DNA of 64,000 bases, from positions 1,023,577,066 through 1,023,641,065 of the forward strand of contig NC_090446.1 in NCBI RefSeq assembly GCF_031143425.1. Direction: 5' to 3'. Below, piece after piece: positions 10,053 through 21,473 of this stretch (its first letter is position 1; the number at the start of each line of letters is the position of its first letter). The DNA comes from Pleurodeles waltl. Lineage: Eukaryota; Chordata; Amphibia; Caudata; Salamandridae. The position numbers were made by a program, and so were the translations under genes. The notes below the pieces were generated by a model. That model was given only the letters and a program-made list of their open reading frames with translations, made no database searches and was not told the DNA's origin.

Positions 10053-12551
10053 TTAGTCGCCCTCCGACCGTGCAGTTGCTGGACCCTCCTGTGATGGAGT
10101 CGTGGGCCCGTGGGTGTCCTCCGTCACACCCGGTATGGGGCTGGTGGGGCTCTCCTGGTCCGCGCGCCTGCTGGCTGACTTCTCCGCCCTGCTGCCCTTG
10201 CCCTCCTTCGATGAGGCACTCTGGCCCTTGCCTCCCCTTGATGTTGTGGCAGGTGACGGCCCACGACTACGCTCCTTGGTGGCAGCCGTGTCAGCCTTCT
10301 CGCGCCGGCCCTTTGTTTTTCGGGTTCTCTTCCCAGGGGGTGGGCTGGCTGTCCCCATGCTGCTGGCCGATGTATCTGCACTGGGAAAAGGTGGACTCCA
10401 ATACCCGTGCACAATGTTCACCCTCGATGCAGGGCTGGTGGTGGCTGAGGTGCTCTTAGGACTCTTACCAGATGGAGGGGGTGAGTCAGTGGTTGGAAAG
10501 AGGTCAAGGTTGGAAAGGAAAATCAATTTGGAAAGACAGGGACGGGTAGGTGTGGTGGTAGTGGGAGTGGAGGAAGAGATTGTGGTTGTAGGAGAGTCAG
10601 GTGTGGTGTCTTTGGGTGCAGGTGCATCTGATGTAGGCTGTCGTGAGGTGGATGGCTGTTGGGTGGGTGGCTGCCTGCGTTTGTGTGTTTTGGAAGAGGC
10701 GGTGACAGACACAGTGGGAGAGGACAGAGGGGACGTGTAAATGGCAGTGGGGGTGGTGACTGCACGTGTGTGGACTGTACTGGAGGGTGTGCTGGTGATG
10801 GAAGTACTGGCTGATGGTGGTGTGCATGCAGGTGTGAGTGGAGACATCACAGGGAGGGAGGAGGGAGACGAGGAGGAGGGGAACACAGAGGTGGTAGTGA
10901 CTGTTGCCATGTCTGCATGTGGATGTTGCTTGGGTGAATGCTTGTGGGATCTGTGGTGCTTATGTCTGGATGAGCTGCCCTTGGGTGTTGAGGTGTGTGC
11001 AGGCTGGTCCGATGGTGTGGATGGGATAGGCTGAGGAAAAGGAGACTGGGACTGGGTGGAGGCAGTTAGAAGAGGGAGGCTGGAAACAGGGACAATGGCT
11101 GCAGTCAGTGCTGAGGCCAGAGCATTGAACGATCGTTGATGGGCAGCCTGACCCGAATGAATGCCCTCCAGGTATGCATTGCTCCGATGCACCTCCCTTT
11201 CTACACCCTGGATGGCATTCAAAAGGGTAGACTGCCCAACAATAAGTGTCCTCAGGAGGTCAATGACCTCCTCACTGAGGGCAGCAGGGGTAACTGGGGC
11301 AGGGCCTGAGGTGCCTGGGGCGAAGGAGATGCCCGCCTTCTTGGGCGAGCGGGCACGGAGCGAAGGCCGAGGGGCTGCTGGGAGGGCGGGGCTGGTGCGC
11401 TGGGTGGCTCCCTTCCGAGGACGTGTCGGTGTCGCTGACGTCTCCACGGGTCCCCGTTGTGGAGCTCCCCTCGCCCTCCGTATCACTGGTGACCTCGGTG
11501 TCTGTAGCATGGCCCACCGGGGCCATGTGAGTCGCAGCTCCCTCGTGCTCCGATGCCAATTCTCCTCCGCCTGATGATGCTAATGCACACATGCACAAGA
11601 AGATAAAGAACAAGGGTGGGGGGAGATATAAAGACAGGTTGAGTGCATGCATTATCAACACCGTTGTCGGAGAGGACAGACACAGAAGACTCCTGCACTA
11701 CGCCGCGCAATCGGGGTACACTAAGTACTTGTGACTAGGCCTACAGGTCTATGGACAACAAATGCACACATGGATGATGCTGGACCATGGTTAGCTGTAC
11801 TTGGCACCCTACAGAGGTGGGGGGCGGGGGCACAGGGCCATGCCTAAAGGAGGGGACTAGACTACAGAAAGTGCCCTGGCCTAAAGTCACCCACAGCCCT
11901 CCTCCCCAACCCAGACACCTCCACTGCGCGCAAATATAGCAGAATGTGCTGATACTCACCCCCTTGTGTATGCTGTGATGTCCTCACGCGCCCATCCAAA
12001 TCAGGGTAGGCCACCGCCAGGATCCGGGACATCAGGGGGGTCAAGGTACGACTGGCACCCCTCCTACGTTGGGAGGCCATCCCCAGCAGTGACTCAGCGG
12101 TCTTCCTGGTCCCGCGGCGGATGTCCTCCCACCTCTTTCGGCAGTGGGTGCCCCGTCTGTTGTGGACCCCCAGGCCCCGGACGTCCTTGGCGATGGCACG
12201 CCAAATGTCGACTTTCTGATGGGCGCTGACCTATTTGACATGTACAGGGTGGGAAAGGAAATGTCATCATTTTTCTGCATGTTAGATGTGATTGCCCCCC
12301 CCTCCCCAACCTTGCCATGTGGCACATGCTCTCATCAGGCGTGCCTTGCACTCCTCATTCGCTCCCCACCCCACCATCTTACATCCACCATACACAACCC
12401 AGGCATAGCCCATTCAACGTGCACCCAGTGTACTTACCTGTTGGTCTGGAGGACCGTAGAGTAGCGCATACTGGGGCAGGACCCCATCCACAAGTTTCTC
12501 CAACTCTTCTGAAGTGAAGGCAGGGGCCCTTTCCCCAGTCGCAGCAGCCAT
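10053..12551 (-). pseudogene. Harbinger H1 Myb2: SANT/Myb-like protein, broken by a deletion
   Basis: Three exons: 12551-12438 (114 bases, ATG to CAG|GTAAGT), 12230-11960 (271 bases, ending before GTGAGT) and 11579-10053. Exons 1 and 2 encode a trihelix/SANT-like domain (FTSEELEKLVDGVLPQY, then IWRAIAKDVRGLG and CRKRWEDIRR). Exon 3 encodes an acidic Ser-rich linker, a block shared by all copies (VGISFAPGTSGPAPV-like), a helical region (EEVIDLLRTLIVGQSTLLNA) and a long Ser/Thr/Pro/His tail ending in Lys/Arg-rich sequence. Against H3, exon 3 lacks about 58 bases near 11411, which shifts the frame, so the tail is out of phase with the DNA-binding exons. The family role (binding element ends, partnering transposase) is inferred from Harbinger Myb-like proteins. 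Confidence 0.7.
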
Positions 12552-13014
12552 TGTCTCTTCCAGACCGAGGTCACAGCAGCACTTGCAGTATAGGTCCTCT
12601 CCTGTGGATGATCAGGTCTCGAGTGATTAAGCAGATAGAAAATGGTGGTCACGCCCGCGGCGGTGCGTGCCGCGGCGGTGCGTACCGCGACCGCCGGCGC
12701 ACATCGTCATTGGCTACTGAAACCCATAGGGTTCAATGTTAACCAATGCGCCTTCGCACTGCGGTCTTCGACCGCCTACCGCCACGGTGTGCCACGCCAG
12801 CGCGTTGACCTCACATCCCACTGTCACACTTCTCAGGTCAGGCAGCCGCCATTTCAAGGGCCCACATGGCTTAATCTCTACTGTGTCACACAGGCCTAGG
12901 CCTTGCATTGCCACTCATACAAGCCTTTCAAGGCATGGCGATTCGTGTACTGTGCAAGCTGTGGTTACGTACCTGTGGGTTGCTTGACTCTGTACTCCAT
13001 GTTGTCCTTCCTAG
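12552..13014. promoter_or_regulatory. Divergent region between Myb2 and the main transposase exon
   Basis: The Myb2 start and the catalytic exon face away from each other across this interval. It holds a CpG-rich cluster of CGCGGCGGTGCG and GTACCGCG motifs around 12650-12710, conserved in H2 and H3. The same CGGCGGT words crowd the element termini. The transposase side ends in a pyrimidine-rich acceptor (TGTTGTCCTTCCTAG, exon from 13015). The cluster could be a Myb2 promoter and a binding site for the element's own Myb proteins; that is inference. Confidence 0.5.
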
Positions 13015-14041
13015 GCACCGTCCGCTGGGACTTGCGAGGAGAAGGATGAATCCTCCCGTGTACCGACCGCTGGTGGACCTGTCGACAATGGAAGAACGAC
13101 ATATTATACTTCGATACCGACTGGACCGAGACACTATACATGAACTGTGTGCCCAGCTGGAGCCAGACCTGATGTCCCCCATCCGCCAACCCACAGGAAT
13201 TCCCCCTCTGGTGCAGGTTCTGTCAGTACTCCATTTTTTGGCAAGTGGGTCTTTTCAGACAACAGTGGCCATGTCATCAGGGATGTCTCAGCCTATGTTT
13301 TCTAAGGTTTTGTCCAGAGTGTTGTCTGCCCTGATGAAATACATGCGGAGCTACATTGTTTTCCCTGAGGAGGGTGATTTGGCCACTGTGAAGGGTGATT
13401 TCTATGCCCTTGGACATATCCCCAACATCATTGGTGCCATTGATGGGACCCATGTGGCTTTAGTACCCCCAAAAGACAATGAGCAGGTGTACAGAAACAG
13501 AAAAAGTTATCATTCAATGAATGTCCAGGTGCTCTGTTTGGCTGACCAGTACATCTCCCATGTAAATGCCAAGTTCCCTGGGTCAGTGCATGACGCGTAT
13601 GTTATGCGAAATAGCAGCATACCTTATTTGATGGAACAGCTACAGAGACAGCGTGTGTGGCTAATTGGTGACTCTGGTTACCCCAACCTGCCTTGGCTAT
13701 TGACCCCAGTGAGGAATCCCCGGACCAGGGCAGAGGAACGGTACAATGAGGCCCATGGGCGAACTAGGAGGATAATAGAAAGGACCTTCGGGGTCCTGAA
13801 GGCCAGGTTTAGGTGCCTGCATATGACAGGTGGATCCCTAATGTACTCACCAAAGAAGGTGTGTCATATCATCGTGGCCTGCTGTATGCTTCACAATCTT
13901 GCATTGCGACGCCAGGTGCCTTTCCTGCAGGAGGATGGTCCAGATGGTGGTGTTGTAGCAGCTGTGGAGAGTGAAGAGGAGGAAGACGACGAGGACGACA
14001 CGGACAACAGGGACACAGTTATACAACAGTATTTTCAGTAG
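13015..14041 (+). CDS. Harbinger H1 transposase (HARBI1-like DDE nuclease), catalytic exon
   Basis: Open to a stop at 14039-14041. With the 83-base first exon it gives a 369-residue protein; alone it could start at an ATG at 13046 (331 residues). An N-terminal helical region (YRPLVDLSTMEERHIILRY) is followed by the DDE_4 nuclease core: first Asp in GAIDGTHV, second Asp in GDSGYPNLPW, Glu in RRIIERTFG. The C-terminus is acidic and ends in VIQQYFQ. No frame damage or missing catalytic residue is seen. The protein would cut and rejoin Harbinger ends in the nucleus. A donor (CACACAG|GTAAG, 14049) follows the stop, and TTTTCAG at 14151-14160 is the likely acceptor of a 3' untranslated intron. The convergent neighbour is Myb1. 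Confidence 0.88.
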
Positions 14042-14327
14042 CACACAGGTAAGAATCACCCACGCCATTTTACATTTACTTCTGGCCTCCTGCATCTCTA
14101 CTTTATGTGTTTCCCCCCAGTTCCTTTTAACTGATTTTTGACTTTCCCTTCCCTTTTCAGAGCTGTATGACCCACTGCGTGACTTCTGCTTTGTTTGCCC
14201 ATGGACTACTGCTTATTGACATTGGTATGTTGTCATCACAATGTAACTGAACATTGTTGCACCGTTATGTGTAATACATTTGTTAAGAATACAAGCAGAC
14301 TCCTGATTTTTGAAGTGCAATTAGTGA

Positions 14328-14333
14328 TTTATT
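14328..14333 (-). terminator. Poly(A) signal of H1 Myb1
   Basis: AATAAA on the minus strand lies about 215 bases past the Myb1 stop. H2, H3 and H4 have an AATAAA at an equivalent distance downstream of Myb1. Confidence 0.55.
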
Positions 14334-14546
14334 TTAAGTGCTACATATAGGTCCATGATAGTAAAACGGTGATGGGTGGGGGTGGAGTAATGTCCATGGC
14401 AGAGTCCAGTTCTCAGTCTCACAGGTGCATTGCCCATATGCCTGTGGAAGGATGGAGCAGGGGCTGTTTAAGGTTTGACAGGGTGACAATGTGGGACAGT
14501 GGGATGACATCAGGGGGTATCTTATGCTGGCGGGGGTCTTGACATC

Positions 14547-16048
14547 CTACTCTGTCTTCTTGTGTGATCTCAGGTTCCGCTTGCGGGGTGGTTGATCTTC
14601 AGCAGGAGGTGGGGTTCTGGTGGCCTGTCGTTGTGTGGGGGCCTCCTGTCCACTAGCGCCGGCGGAGGTGGTAGGCTGTTCGTGGTCCTGGCTAGTGACA
14701 GGGGCCCTTTGTGGTGCCACATGGTCCCGCAATGTGGTGACTATCTGGTTGAGGGCCAGGGCGATGGTCCCCATTGCGGAACCGATGTTCCTGAGTTCGT
14801 CTCTGAACCCCATGTACCGTTCCTCCTGCTGTGCCTGGATCTCCTGAAACCTGGCCAGTACCGTCGCCATCGTCTCCTGGGAGTGGTGGTATGCTCCCAT
14901 GATGGTGGTGAGGGCCTCTTGGAGAGTGGGTTCCCTGGGCCTGTTCCCCCCCTGTCACACAGCAGCCCTCCCAGTTCCCCTGTTTCCCCGGGCCTCTGTC
15001 CCCTGGACGGTGTGCCCACTACCACTGCCCCCAGGTCCCTGTGGTTGTTGGGGTGGTGGGTCAGCCTGGGTGCCCTGTAGTGGCGGACACACCGCTGATT
15101 GACGCGTCCTGGAGACAGAGGCATGGGCCCGCTGGGTGGGAGCTGTGCTGGTATTCCCAGAGGGGGTTGGGTCTGCTGTGGCCTGTGTCTGTGTTTGGGG
15201 AACCGACTGTCCAGAGGTCCCCGATGGTCCGGGCTGGTCATCAGGTTCTAGGTTGACAGAGCTGCTGTCATCACTGGGGGCCTGTTCTGGGGGTGGGATG
15301 GACAAATCTGGACCCTCCTGGCCGGTGTGTTGGTGTTCGGGCCCTGCAGGGGTAAAAGAGTATGGTTATTGCTTCTGTGTGTGCCATGGCGTGCGATTTG
15401 TGGGTGCCCTTGTCCCCCAGTGCTGGCATTCCCTTGTGGGAGGAGTTGTGAGGGTGGTTTGGGGGGGATGGGTATGTGCAGTGGTCATGCTTAGGTGATG
15501 GGGGTCCATGGTTTGTGTTGGCATTCAGGGATTGGTGTTGGGTTGGGTGGGTTGTGCTGGTGAGACATTGGCAGGGAGGATGTGTGCTGGGGGTTTGGGG
15601 GTGAGGGTGGGGGTGTGGGTTGGCATGCTGGTGTCTGGGGGGGGGTGAAGTATTTGAGATTAGACTTACCAGAGTCCATTCCTCCGGCTACTCCAGCAAG
15701 GCCGTCAGGATGCAGGATGTTAAAGACCTCTTGCTCCCATGCTGTGAATTCGGGTGGGGTGGGTGGGGGTCCGCCGCCAGTCTTCTGCACAGCGATGTTG
15801 TGTCTTGACACCATCGACCGCACCTTCCCCCGTAGGTCGTTCCAGCGCTTTCGGATGTCTTCCCGATTTCTGGGATGCTGTCCCACAGCGTTGACCCTGT
15901 CGACGATCCTTTGCCATAGCTCCGCCTTCCTGGCTATTGTGGTGTGCTGCACCTGTGTGCCGAAGAGCTGGGGCTCTACCCTAATTATTTCCTCCACCAT
16001 GACCCTGAGTTCTTGGTCCGAGAACCTGGGGTGTCTTTGGGGTGCCAT
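14547..16048 (-). pseudogene. Harbinger H1 Myb1: SANT/Myb-like protein with one premature stop
   Basis: Exon 1 is 16048-15670 (379 bases, donor CTCTG|GTAAGT). Exon 2 is 15343-14547, preceded by TTTTACCCCTGCAG. The exons join in phase and total 392 codons. The protein starts MAPQRHPRFSDQELRVMVEE and has a SANT/Myb-like domain with RKAELWQRIVDRVNAV and DIRKRWNDLRGKVRSM, a Pro/Ser-rich linker, a helical region (QEALTTIMGAYHHSQETM onward) and a basic tail (PPRKRNLRSHKK). The only damage seen is an in-frame TGA at 14957-14955; other copies have CGA or a close variant there, so this looks like CpG decay of an Arg codon. Myb-like partners of Harbinger transposases bind the ends and carry the transposase into the nucleus. 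Confidence 0.82.
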
Positions 16049-16640
16049 GGGGTGGTGTGGATGAGGTGTGGGGTGCTGTTTGTGGTGATGTGAGTGGTGG
16101 TGTGTGGTGATGTGTGCGTAGATGAGGTGTGGGTGATGATGTTGGGTTCCTGTGTGTGTTGTGGTTTGCGTTCCCTGTGCTCTCTCTCTGTGTATTGCGC
16201 CTTGTCTCTGAATTTTGATTTGTGGGGGTTTGTGGGTGATGTGGGTGTGTGTTTTATATGGTGATGGGTGTGTGGGAGTGTTGTGTGTATGTGTATCAGG
16301 TGTGTGTTTTTGGAATTGTCCAATGTGGCTGTCTTTTGTATGGGTGTGTGTATTTTGAGCGCGGTGGTGTGTACCGCCAATGGAATACCGCGGTTGAAAG
16401 ACCGCCGCGTGGATTCGTGGGTCGTAATGGCATGGGCGTGTTTGTGTTGGTGTGACGGTGGAGGTTTGGTCATCTCCAGTTTATCGCTGACCGCTGATGA
16501 GGCGGCCTTCCGTGGATGTCGGGTTTTTGGCGGTTTGGCAGTTGTGGGTCAGAATGACTGTGGCGGTTTGCTGCGGCGGTATGATGGCGGTCTTCTGATC
16601 GGCGGTAAGAGCCTTTTACCGCCGAGGTCAGAATGACCCC

Positions 16641-17766
16641 CATAATCAGTTATATAATACTGTATTCTGAAAATGTATTGTTAAATGCAACAAGTCAATG
16701 GAAAATGATATGATTAAGGATCATCAGAAATAAATCTTTGTATTTTGTCATATAGTCATTGGCAGCACAATAATATACAGAAAAGTAACTGCTGACAGTG
16801 TCAGGTGAACACACAGTGTTCAAAGAAATTGTGTGGGAGGCACTAAGTGGTGGTCAAAGTAAAAGGAAAAAAGTAAAAGTAAAACGAAAAAATGGCATAA
16901 AGATTGTAGTAGTTTCACAGCTTGTGCAGATAATTTCAGGAGGTAAACGTTCATAATTATTGTATTTCACAACATTAAATAAATGGCAGAAATCTTTTTC
17001 AGTCTGAATATTTTTGATGGCATTTCGACCTTCCATGACTCAACTGGTCATCATCAGGACAAGAAAATAATTATGCTGTAAGGGGAATTGCTGGGAAATA
17101 AGATCAGTGGAGGCTTGAGCATCAGTAGCATCTAGAGTGGCAAAGGAATCTCAGGATCAGTGCTAAATGTCAGAAAAGTCACTGACACATGTGAATTTGT
17201 CCGAAGTCCTCTATCAGTGTTCTGGTACCAGTAGTGGTAGTATGAGCAGACTGCGCTATGCTCAAAAGAATACATAGAAATAAAACTCTTGCCCTCCTTG
17301 GTCAACAGGTAACTCCTATTGTTTGTGTTGGAACTTTCTAAAAGTGGCATTTCCAAAAGAATAATTTAAAATCTGACTTTATCTCTAAAGAGGATTTTAA
17401 ATTACAAATGAAGTGTTCCCAAAATGAATGTATCACTTTTTAGTTGAAATAAAGTACCCCACTGTTACTCTATGGGAGACTAGCCTTGACGGTGAAAAAC
17501 ATCATTGGAGATTTTTCACTGCAAGGACAAGTAAAACATGAAAAATACATGTCCTACTTTTAAAACACCATGCACACTGCCCTATGAGTTGGTAGGAACT
17601 ACCTAGGCATGACCTAAAAGCAAAAGATTTATCTTGCCAGGTTGAAATGGCAGTTGAAACTGCACACACAAAGGCTGTGGGGGCAGATTTCAGTGCTACC
17701 TTAGTGGGTACCACGAGTGCTGCAGCTCACTTATAGCATTTAATTTACTGGCCATTAGCACACATA
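16641..17766 (-). mobile_element. LTR-like repeat fragment (reverse), split by Harbinger H2
   Basis: The part from about 17320 on matches the U3 region of LTR family A in reverse. It has CTTTCTAAAAGTGGCATTTC, GGCAGTTGAAACTGCACACA and GCATTTAATTTACTGGCC in the same order. It stops at TTAGCACACATA, where H2 begins, and resumes at 26653. From 16641 to about 17100 I recognise nothing with confidence; that part may belong to the host repeat of H1. Confidence 0.6.
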
Positions 17767-18349
17767 GGCCCTCATTATGACATTGGCGGTAAGTGCCGCT
17801 TACCACCATGCTGACTGCCGCCAACATACTGCGACTGCGGCGGTATATCGCTAAGCGCATTATGACCCACAGATAGAAATCTGGCACTATACAGACACAC
17901 ACACAATTCCGCCACACCAAAGGTCAGTGATAAACTGGCAGTACCAAAACCCACACCGTTACGCAAACAGAAATACGGCCACAGCATTATGACCCACAAA
18001 TCACCGCGGCGGACATTCAACTGCGGTAAACGATTGGTGGTACATACCGCGGCGCTCAAAACACACACACATACAAAACAACACCACATTGGACAATTTA
18101 AACTACACACACCTGACACACATACACACACCACACCCTCACACCCACAGCACTATAAAACACACACGCACATTACCCACAGCCCTTTACCACTACAAAC
18201 AAGTTACAACAGAGAGAGAGACACGCCAGGAGCACCCACAGAATCAGAGCCACAGAACACCATCACCCATTCACCATCCATGCACCTCACAGCGCACACC
18301 CCAACACATCACCCCACACACACTCACACACACCACTCACACTACACCC

Positions 18350-19902
18350 ATGGCACCACAAAGACACCCCAAGTTTTCAGAGGAGGAGCTAAGGGTCATG
18401 GTGGAGGAAATCATCCGGGTAGAGCTACAGCTATTAGGATCACAGGTGCAGCAGACATCCATTGCTAGGAAGATGGAGCTATGGGGGAGAGTCATGGACA
18501 GGGCCAACGCCGTGGACAGCACCCCAGAACAATAGATGACATCAGGAAGAGGTGGAACGACCTAAGGGGGAAGGTGCGTTCCGTGGTAGCAAGACACCAG
18601 ATAGCTGTACAGAGGACTGGCGGTGGACCCCCACCTCTTCCCCCACAACTAACAACATGGGAGGAGCAAGTCTTGGCAATCATGCATCCTGAGAGCCTGG
18701 CAGGAGTAGCAGGAGGACTGGACTCTGGTAAGTCAAATCTTTACTACTTTCACCCCCCCCCCCCCATCTGCATGCCATCACAAACTCCCACCCCTACCCC
18801 CACCACCATCACTCCACCACCTCACATATACCCCATCATCACATTCCACCCATCCCAATACCAAGCCCTGCATGCAACACCAATGCATGGACCCCCTTCA
18901 CAGACCTGCATGGACCCCCATCACCACAGCATTCACACTAGTGACAATCACTTAGCCAACCAAATCACAACTCACACAAGCCAAAGCTGCCTTGGTAATA
19001 ACAACCATAGAGGGGAACATACCCATGCACAAGATGTCACAGGCAGTAACAACAACACTGCATTTACATCCCCACAGGACCCCCACACAACGTCACCGGA
19101 GATGAGGTGCCAGCAACATCCAGTCCCCCCCGAAGAGGCCCACAGTGATGACAGCAGCTCTGCACGCCTGGATCAGGATGACCAACCTGGCCCATCAGGG
19201 CCCTCTGGACAGTCGGTGACCCAGGCACAGTCCCATACCACCACAGAGCCTCCCCCCTCAGGAAACCCCACCACAGGTCCCACCCAGCAGGCCCATCCCT
19301 CGGTCCCCAGGACATGTCAATCATCAGTGTGTCCACCACTACAGGGACTCCAGGCAACCCCACAAACACAGGACGATCAGGGACCTGGGGTCAGTGGCAG
19401 TGGGCACACGGTTCAGGGGACAGAGGCACAGGACAACAGGGAAGCTGGGAGGACTGCTGTGCGATAGGGGGAGGACAGGCCCAGGGAACCGACTCTCCAC
19501 GAGGCACTCACCAACATCCTGGGAGCATACCACCATTCCCAGGAGACGATGGGCCAGATATTGGCCAAGTTGCAGGAGACCCAGCGGCTGCAGGAGGGAC
19601 AGTACCTGGGGAACAGGGAGGACCTGAGGGACATCCACACCACCCTGGTCACCATTGCAGGGGTGCTGGCAGACATGGCCAACACCATGAGGGAGGCAGT
19701 GGCACACCAACGGGCCCCTGACACTAGCCACACCGATGAACAGCCCTCCACCTCCGCTGACACTAGTGGCCAGGAGGCCCAGCCACAGGTACAACAGGCC
19801 ACCAGCACCCCTTCCCCCGCAGAAGGAGAACCACACGGAAAAGGTCCCTGCGATACAGGCAGAAGCCAGAGAACATTGCCAAGTCCCCTGCCAGGAAGTA
19901 AG
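18350..19902 (+). pseudogene. Harbinger H2 Myb1, broken
   Basis: Exon 1 is 18350-18727 (donor CTCTG|GTAAGT) and exon 2 starts at 19078 after CATCCCCACAG. The start MAPQRHPKFSEEELRVMVEE and the SANT-like core (SIARKMELWGRVMDRANAV, DIRKRWNDLRGKVRS) are clear. Exon 1 is 378 bases, one fewer than in H1 and H3, because a base is missing near 18518, which shifts the frame. In exon 2 a TAG replaces CAG at about 19467, and one base is missing in the basic tail near 19835. The helical region (ETMGQILAKLQETQRLQ) is otherwise preserved. The protein would have served as the DNA-binding partner of the H2 transposase. Confidence 0.8.
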
Positions 19903-20085
19903 ACTCCCCTGAATGTCACCCTTGTGTCCCACTTTGCACCCTCCCCACCTTGAACTGCCATTGCCCCACTCCCTATGCCCCACTGGACATTGCATCTGAG
20001 ATACCAATAGACTGGACTCTATCATGGACATTCCTCCATCATCAACCCAGCCCATTGCAATACCCCCTACACTTATTATCACAGA

Positions 20086-20091
20086 AATAAA
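20086..20091 (+). terminator. Poly(A) signal of H2 Myb1
   Basis: AATAAA about 185 bases beyond the gene end, at the position conserved among the Harbinger copies. Confidence 0.55.
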
Positions 20092-20378
20092 CACCCTTGG
20101 AACTAATACAAGTATGGAGTCTGTCAACTGATTGAAATATGTATTAGTTTAACAAGCTGTGAACATTGCAATTTAAATGTTCAGTTATATATACATAGGT
20201 ATGAACTGTAGTGTGCAGCAGTAAACACAACAGGAGCCAGAGTGGGGCACAAAAATCTGAAAATAGAGATGCCAAAGGGTTCAGTAAAGGGACAAAGAAT
20301 TTGGAAAATCAGGCTGCCATATACAATGCCCAACACAAACTGCAATGGAAGGTGAAGTTACAGTGTCTTACCTGTGTG

Positions 20379-21473
20379 TCACTGGAAGTACTGTTGAATT
20401 ATAGTTGTTCTGTTGTCCACATCCTCTTCCTCTGCCTCCTCTTCGTCACTGTCCACAGGCTCCACCGCTGCCACACGACCATCTCCAGCCTCATCCTCCT
20501 GCAGAAAAGGCACCTGGCGTCTCAAGGCCAGGTTGTGCAACATGCAATGATGATCTGGCACACCTTCTTTGGTGAGTAGTACAGAGAACCACCTGTCAGA
20601 TGGAGGTACCGGAATCTGGCCTTCAGGAGGCCAAAGGTGCGCTCAATGATCCTCTTTGTTCGCCCATGTGCCTCATTGTAACGTTCCACTGCCCTTGTCC
20701 TGGCATTCCTCACTGGGGTCAGTAACCATGAGAGGTTGGGGTAACCAGAGTCACCTGTAAATATCGTGGGCCAAACCCACACCCATATGCCAACAGACAC
20801 TGGGTGGGGACCACGGGCTCACCTATTAGCCACACCATGTGCCTCTGGAGATGAGACATCACATATGGAATGCTGCTATTCCTCAGAATAAAGGCATCAT
20901 GCACAGAGCCAGGATACTTTGCATTGACATGGGAGATGTACTGGTACGCAAGGCACACTATCTGCACATTCAGACAGTGAAAGCTCTTTCGATTTCTGAG
21001 CACCTGTTCATTTCTCCGGGGCGGGACAAAGGCAATATGTGTACCATCCATAGCACAAATGATGTTGGGGATACGTCCCATTGCATAGAAGTCAGCCTTC
21101 ACTGTGGCCAAATCCTCCTCCTGGGGGAATACGATGTAGCTGCGCATGTGTTTCATCAGGGCAGACAACACTCTGGTCAGCACATTTGAGAACATAGGCT
21201 GTGACATCCCTGTTGCCATGGCCACTGTCGCTTGGAAGGACCCACTTGCCAAGAAATGGTGCACTGACAGGACCTGCACAAAGCGGGGATACCAGTGGGG
21301 TGGCGGATAGCTGAGATCAGGTCTGGCTCCAATTGTGCACACAGCTCATGGATTGTGGACCTATCAAGTCTGTAGGTTAGGATAATGTGCCTGTCCTCCA
21401 TTGTCACCAGGTCCACCAGGGGTCGTACACAGGGGTATGTCTCCATCTCCTATTCATCCTCACCGGTTGAACT
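20379..21473 (-). pseudogene. Harbinger H2 transposase catalytic region, frame-damaged, with a 68-base intron
   Basis: The region starts at 21473 after the acceptor TTTTTCACTCTAG and ends at a stop near 20379 after IQQYFQ. The DDE motifs are recognisable: CAMDGTHIAF (first Asp), GDSGYPNLSW (second Asp, just after the intron) and KRIIERTFG (Glu). Against H1 and H3, one base is missing near 21428 (the GTGTAC-GACC block), and other small shifts occur near 21300. Exon sequence runs 21473-20823 and 20754-20379 around a GT-AG intron. The predicted first exon lies at 26319-26237. The gene cannot encode a full-length protein as read. Confidence 0.8.
20755..20822 (-). other. 68-base GT-AG intron in the H2 transposase
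   Basis: The insert starts GTGAGCCCGTGG and ends TATTTACAG, interrupting the codon context of the second catalytic Asp (LIG|DSGYP). H1 and H3 are continuous at this point. Removing the 68 bases restores alignment and frame exactly, so this is an intron and not random insertion. Confidence 0.75.

Larger units (their letters stand above)
7494..16640. mobile_element. Harbinger H1: three-gene PIF/Harbinger transposon, subfamily I
   Basis: The left end reads GGGTGATTCCAACCCTGGCGG and the inverted right end GGGGTCATTCTGACCTCGGC, an imperfect terminal inverted repeat rich in CGGCGGT motifs. CAT on both sides (7491-7493 and 16641-16643) is a plausible 3-base target duplication, the size known for PIF/Harbinger. 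The 9.15-kb element carries a transposase on the plus strand (small exon near the left end, catalytic exon 13015-14041), Myb2 on the minus strand inside the long transposase intron, and Myb1 on the minus strand, convergent with the transposase. The transposase is open, Myb2 has a frame-shifting deletion and Myb1 a premature stop. Its ends match H3 better than H2 or H4. Confidence 0.9.

Noticed and set aside
10102..11034. Plus-strand open frames antisense to H1 Myb2
   Set aside because: They are shadows of the Ser/Thr/Pro-rich Myb2 tail. They show no domain and are not conserved in H2 or H3.
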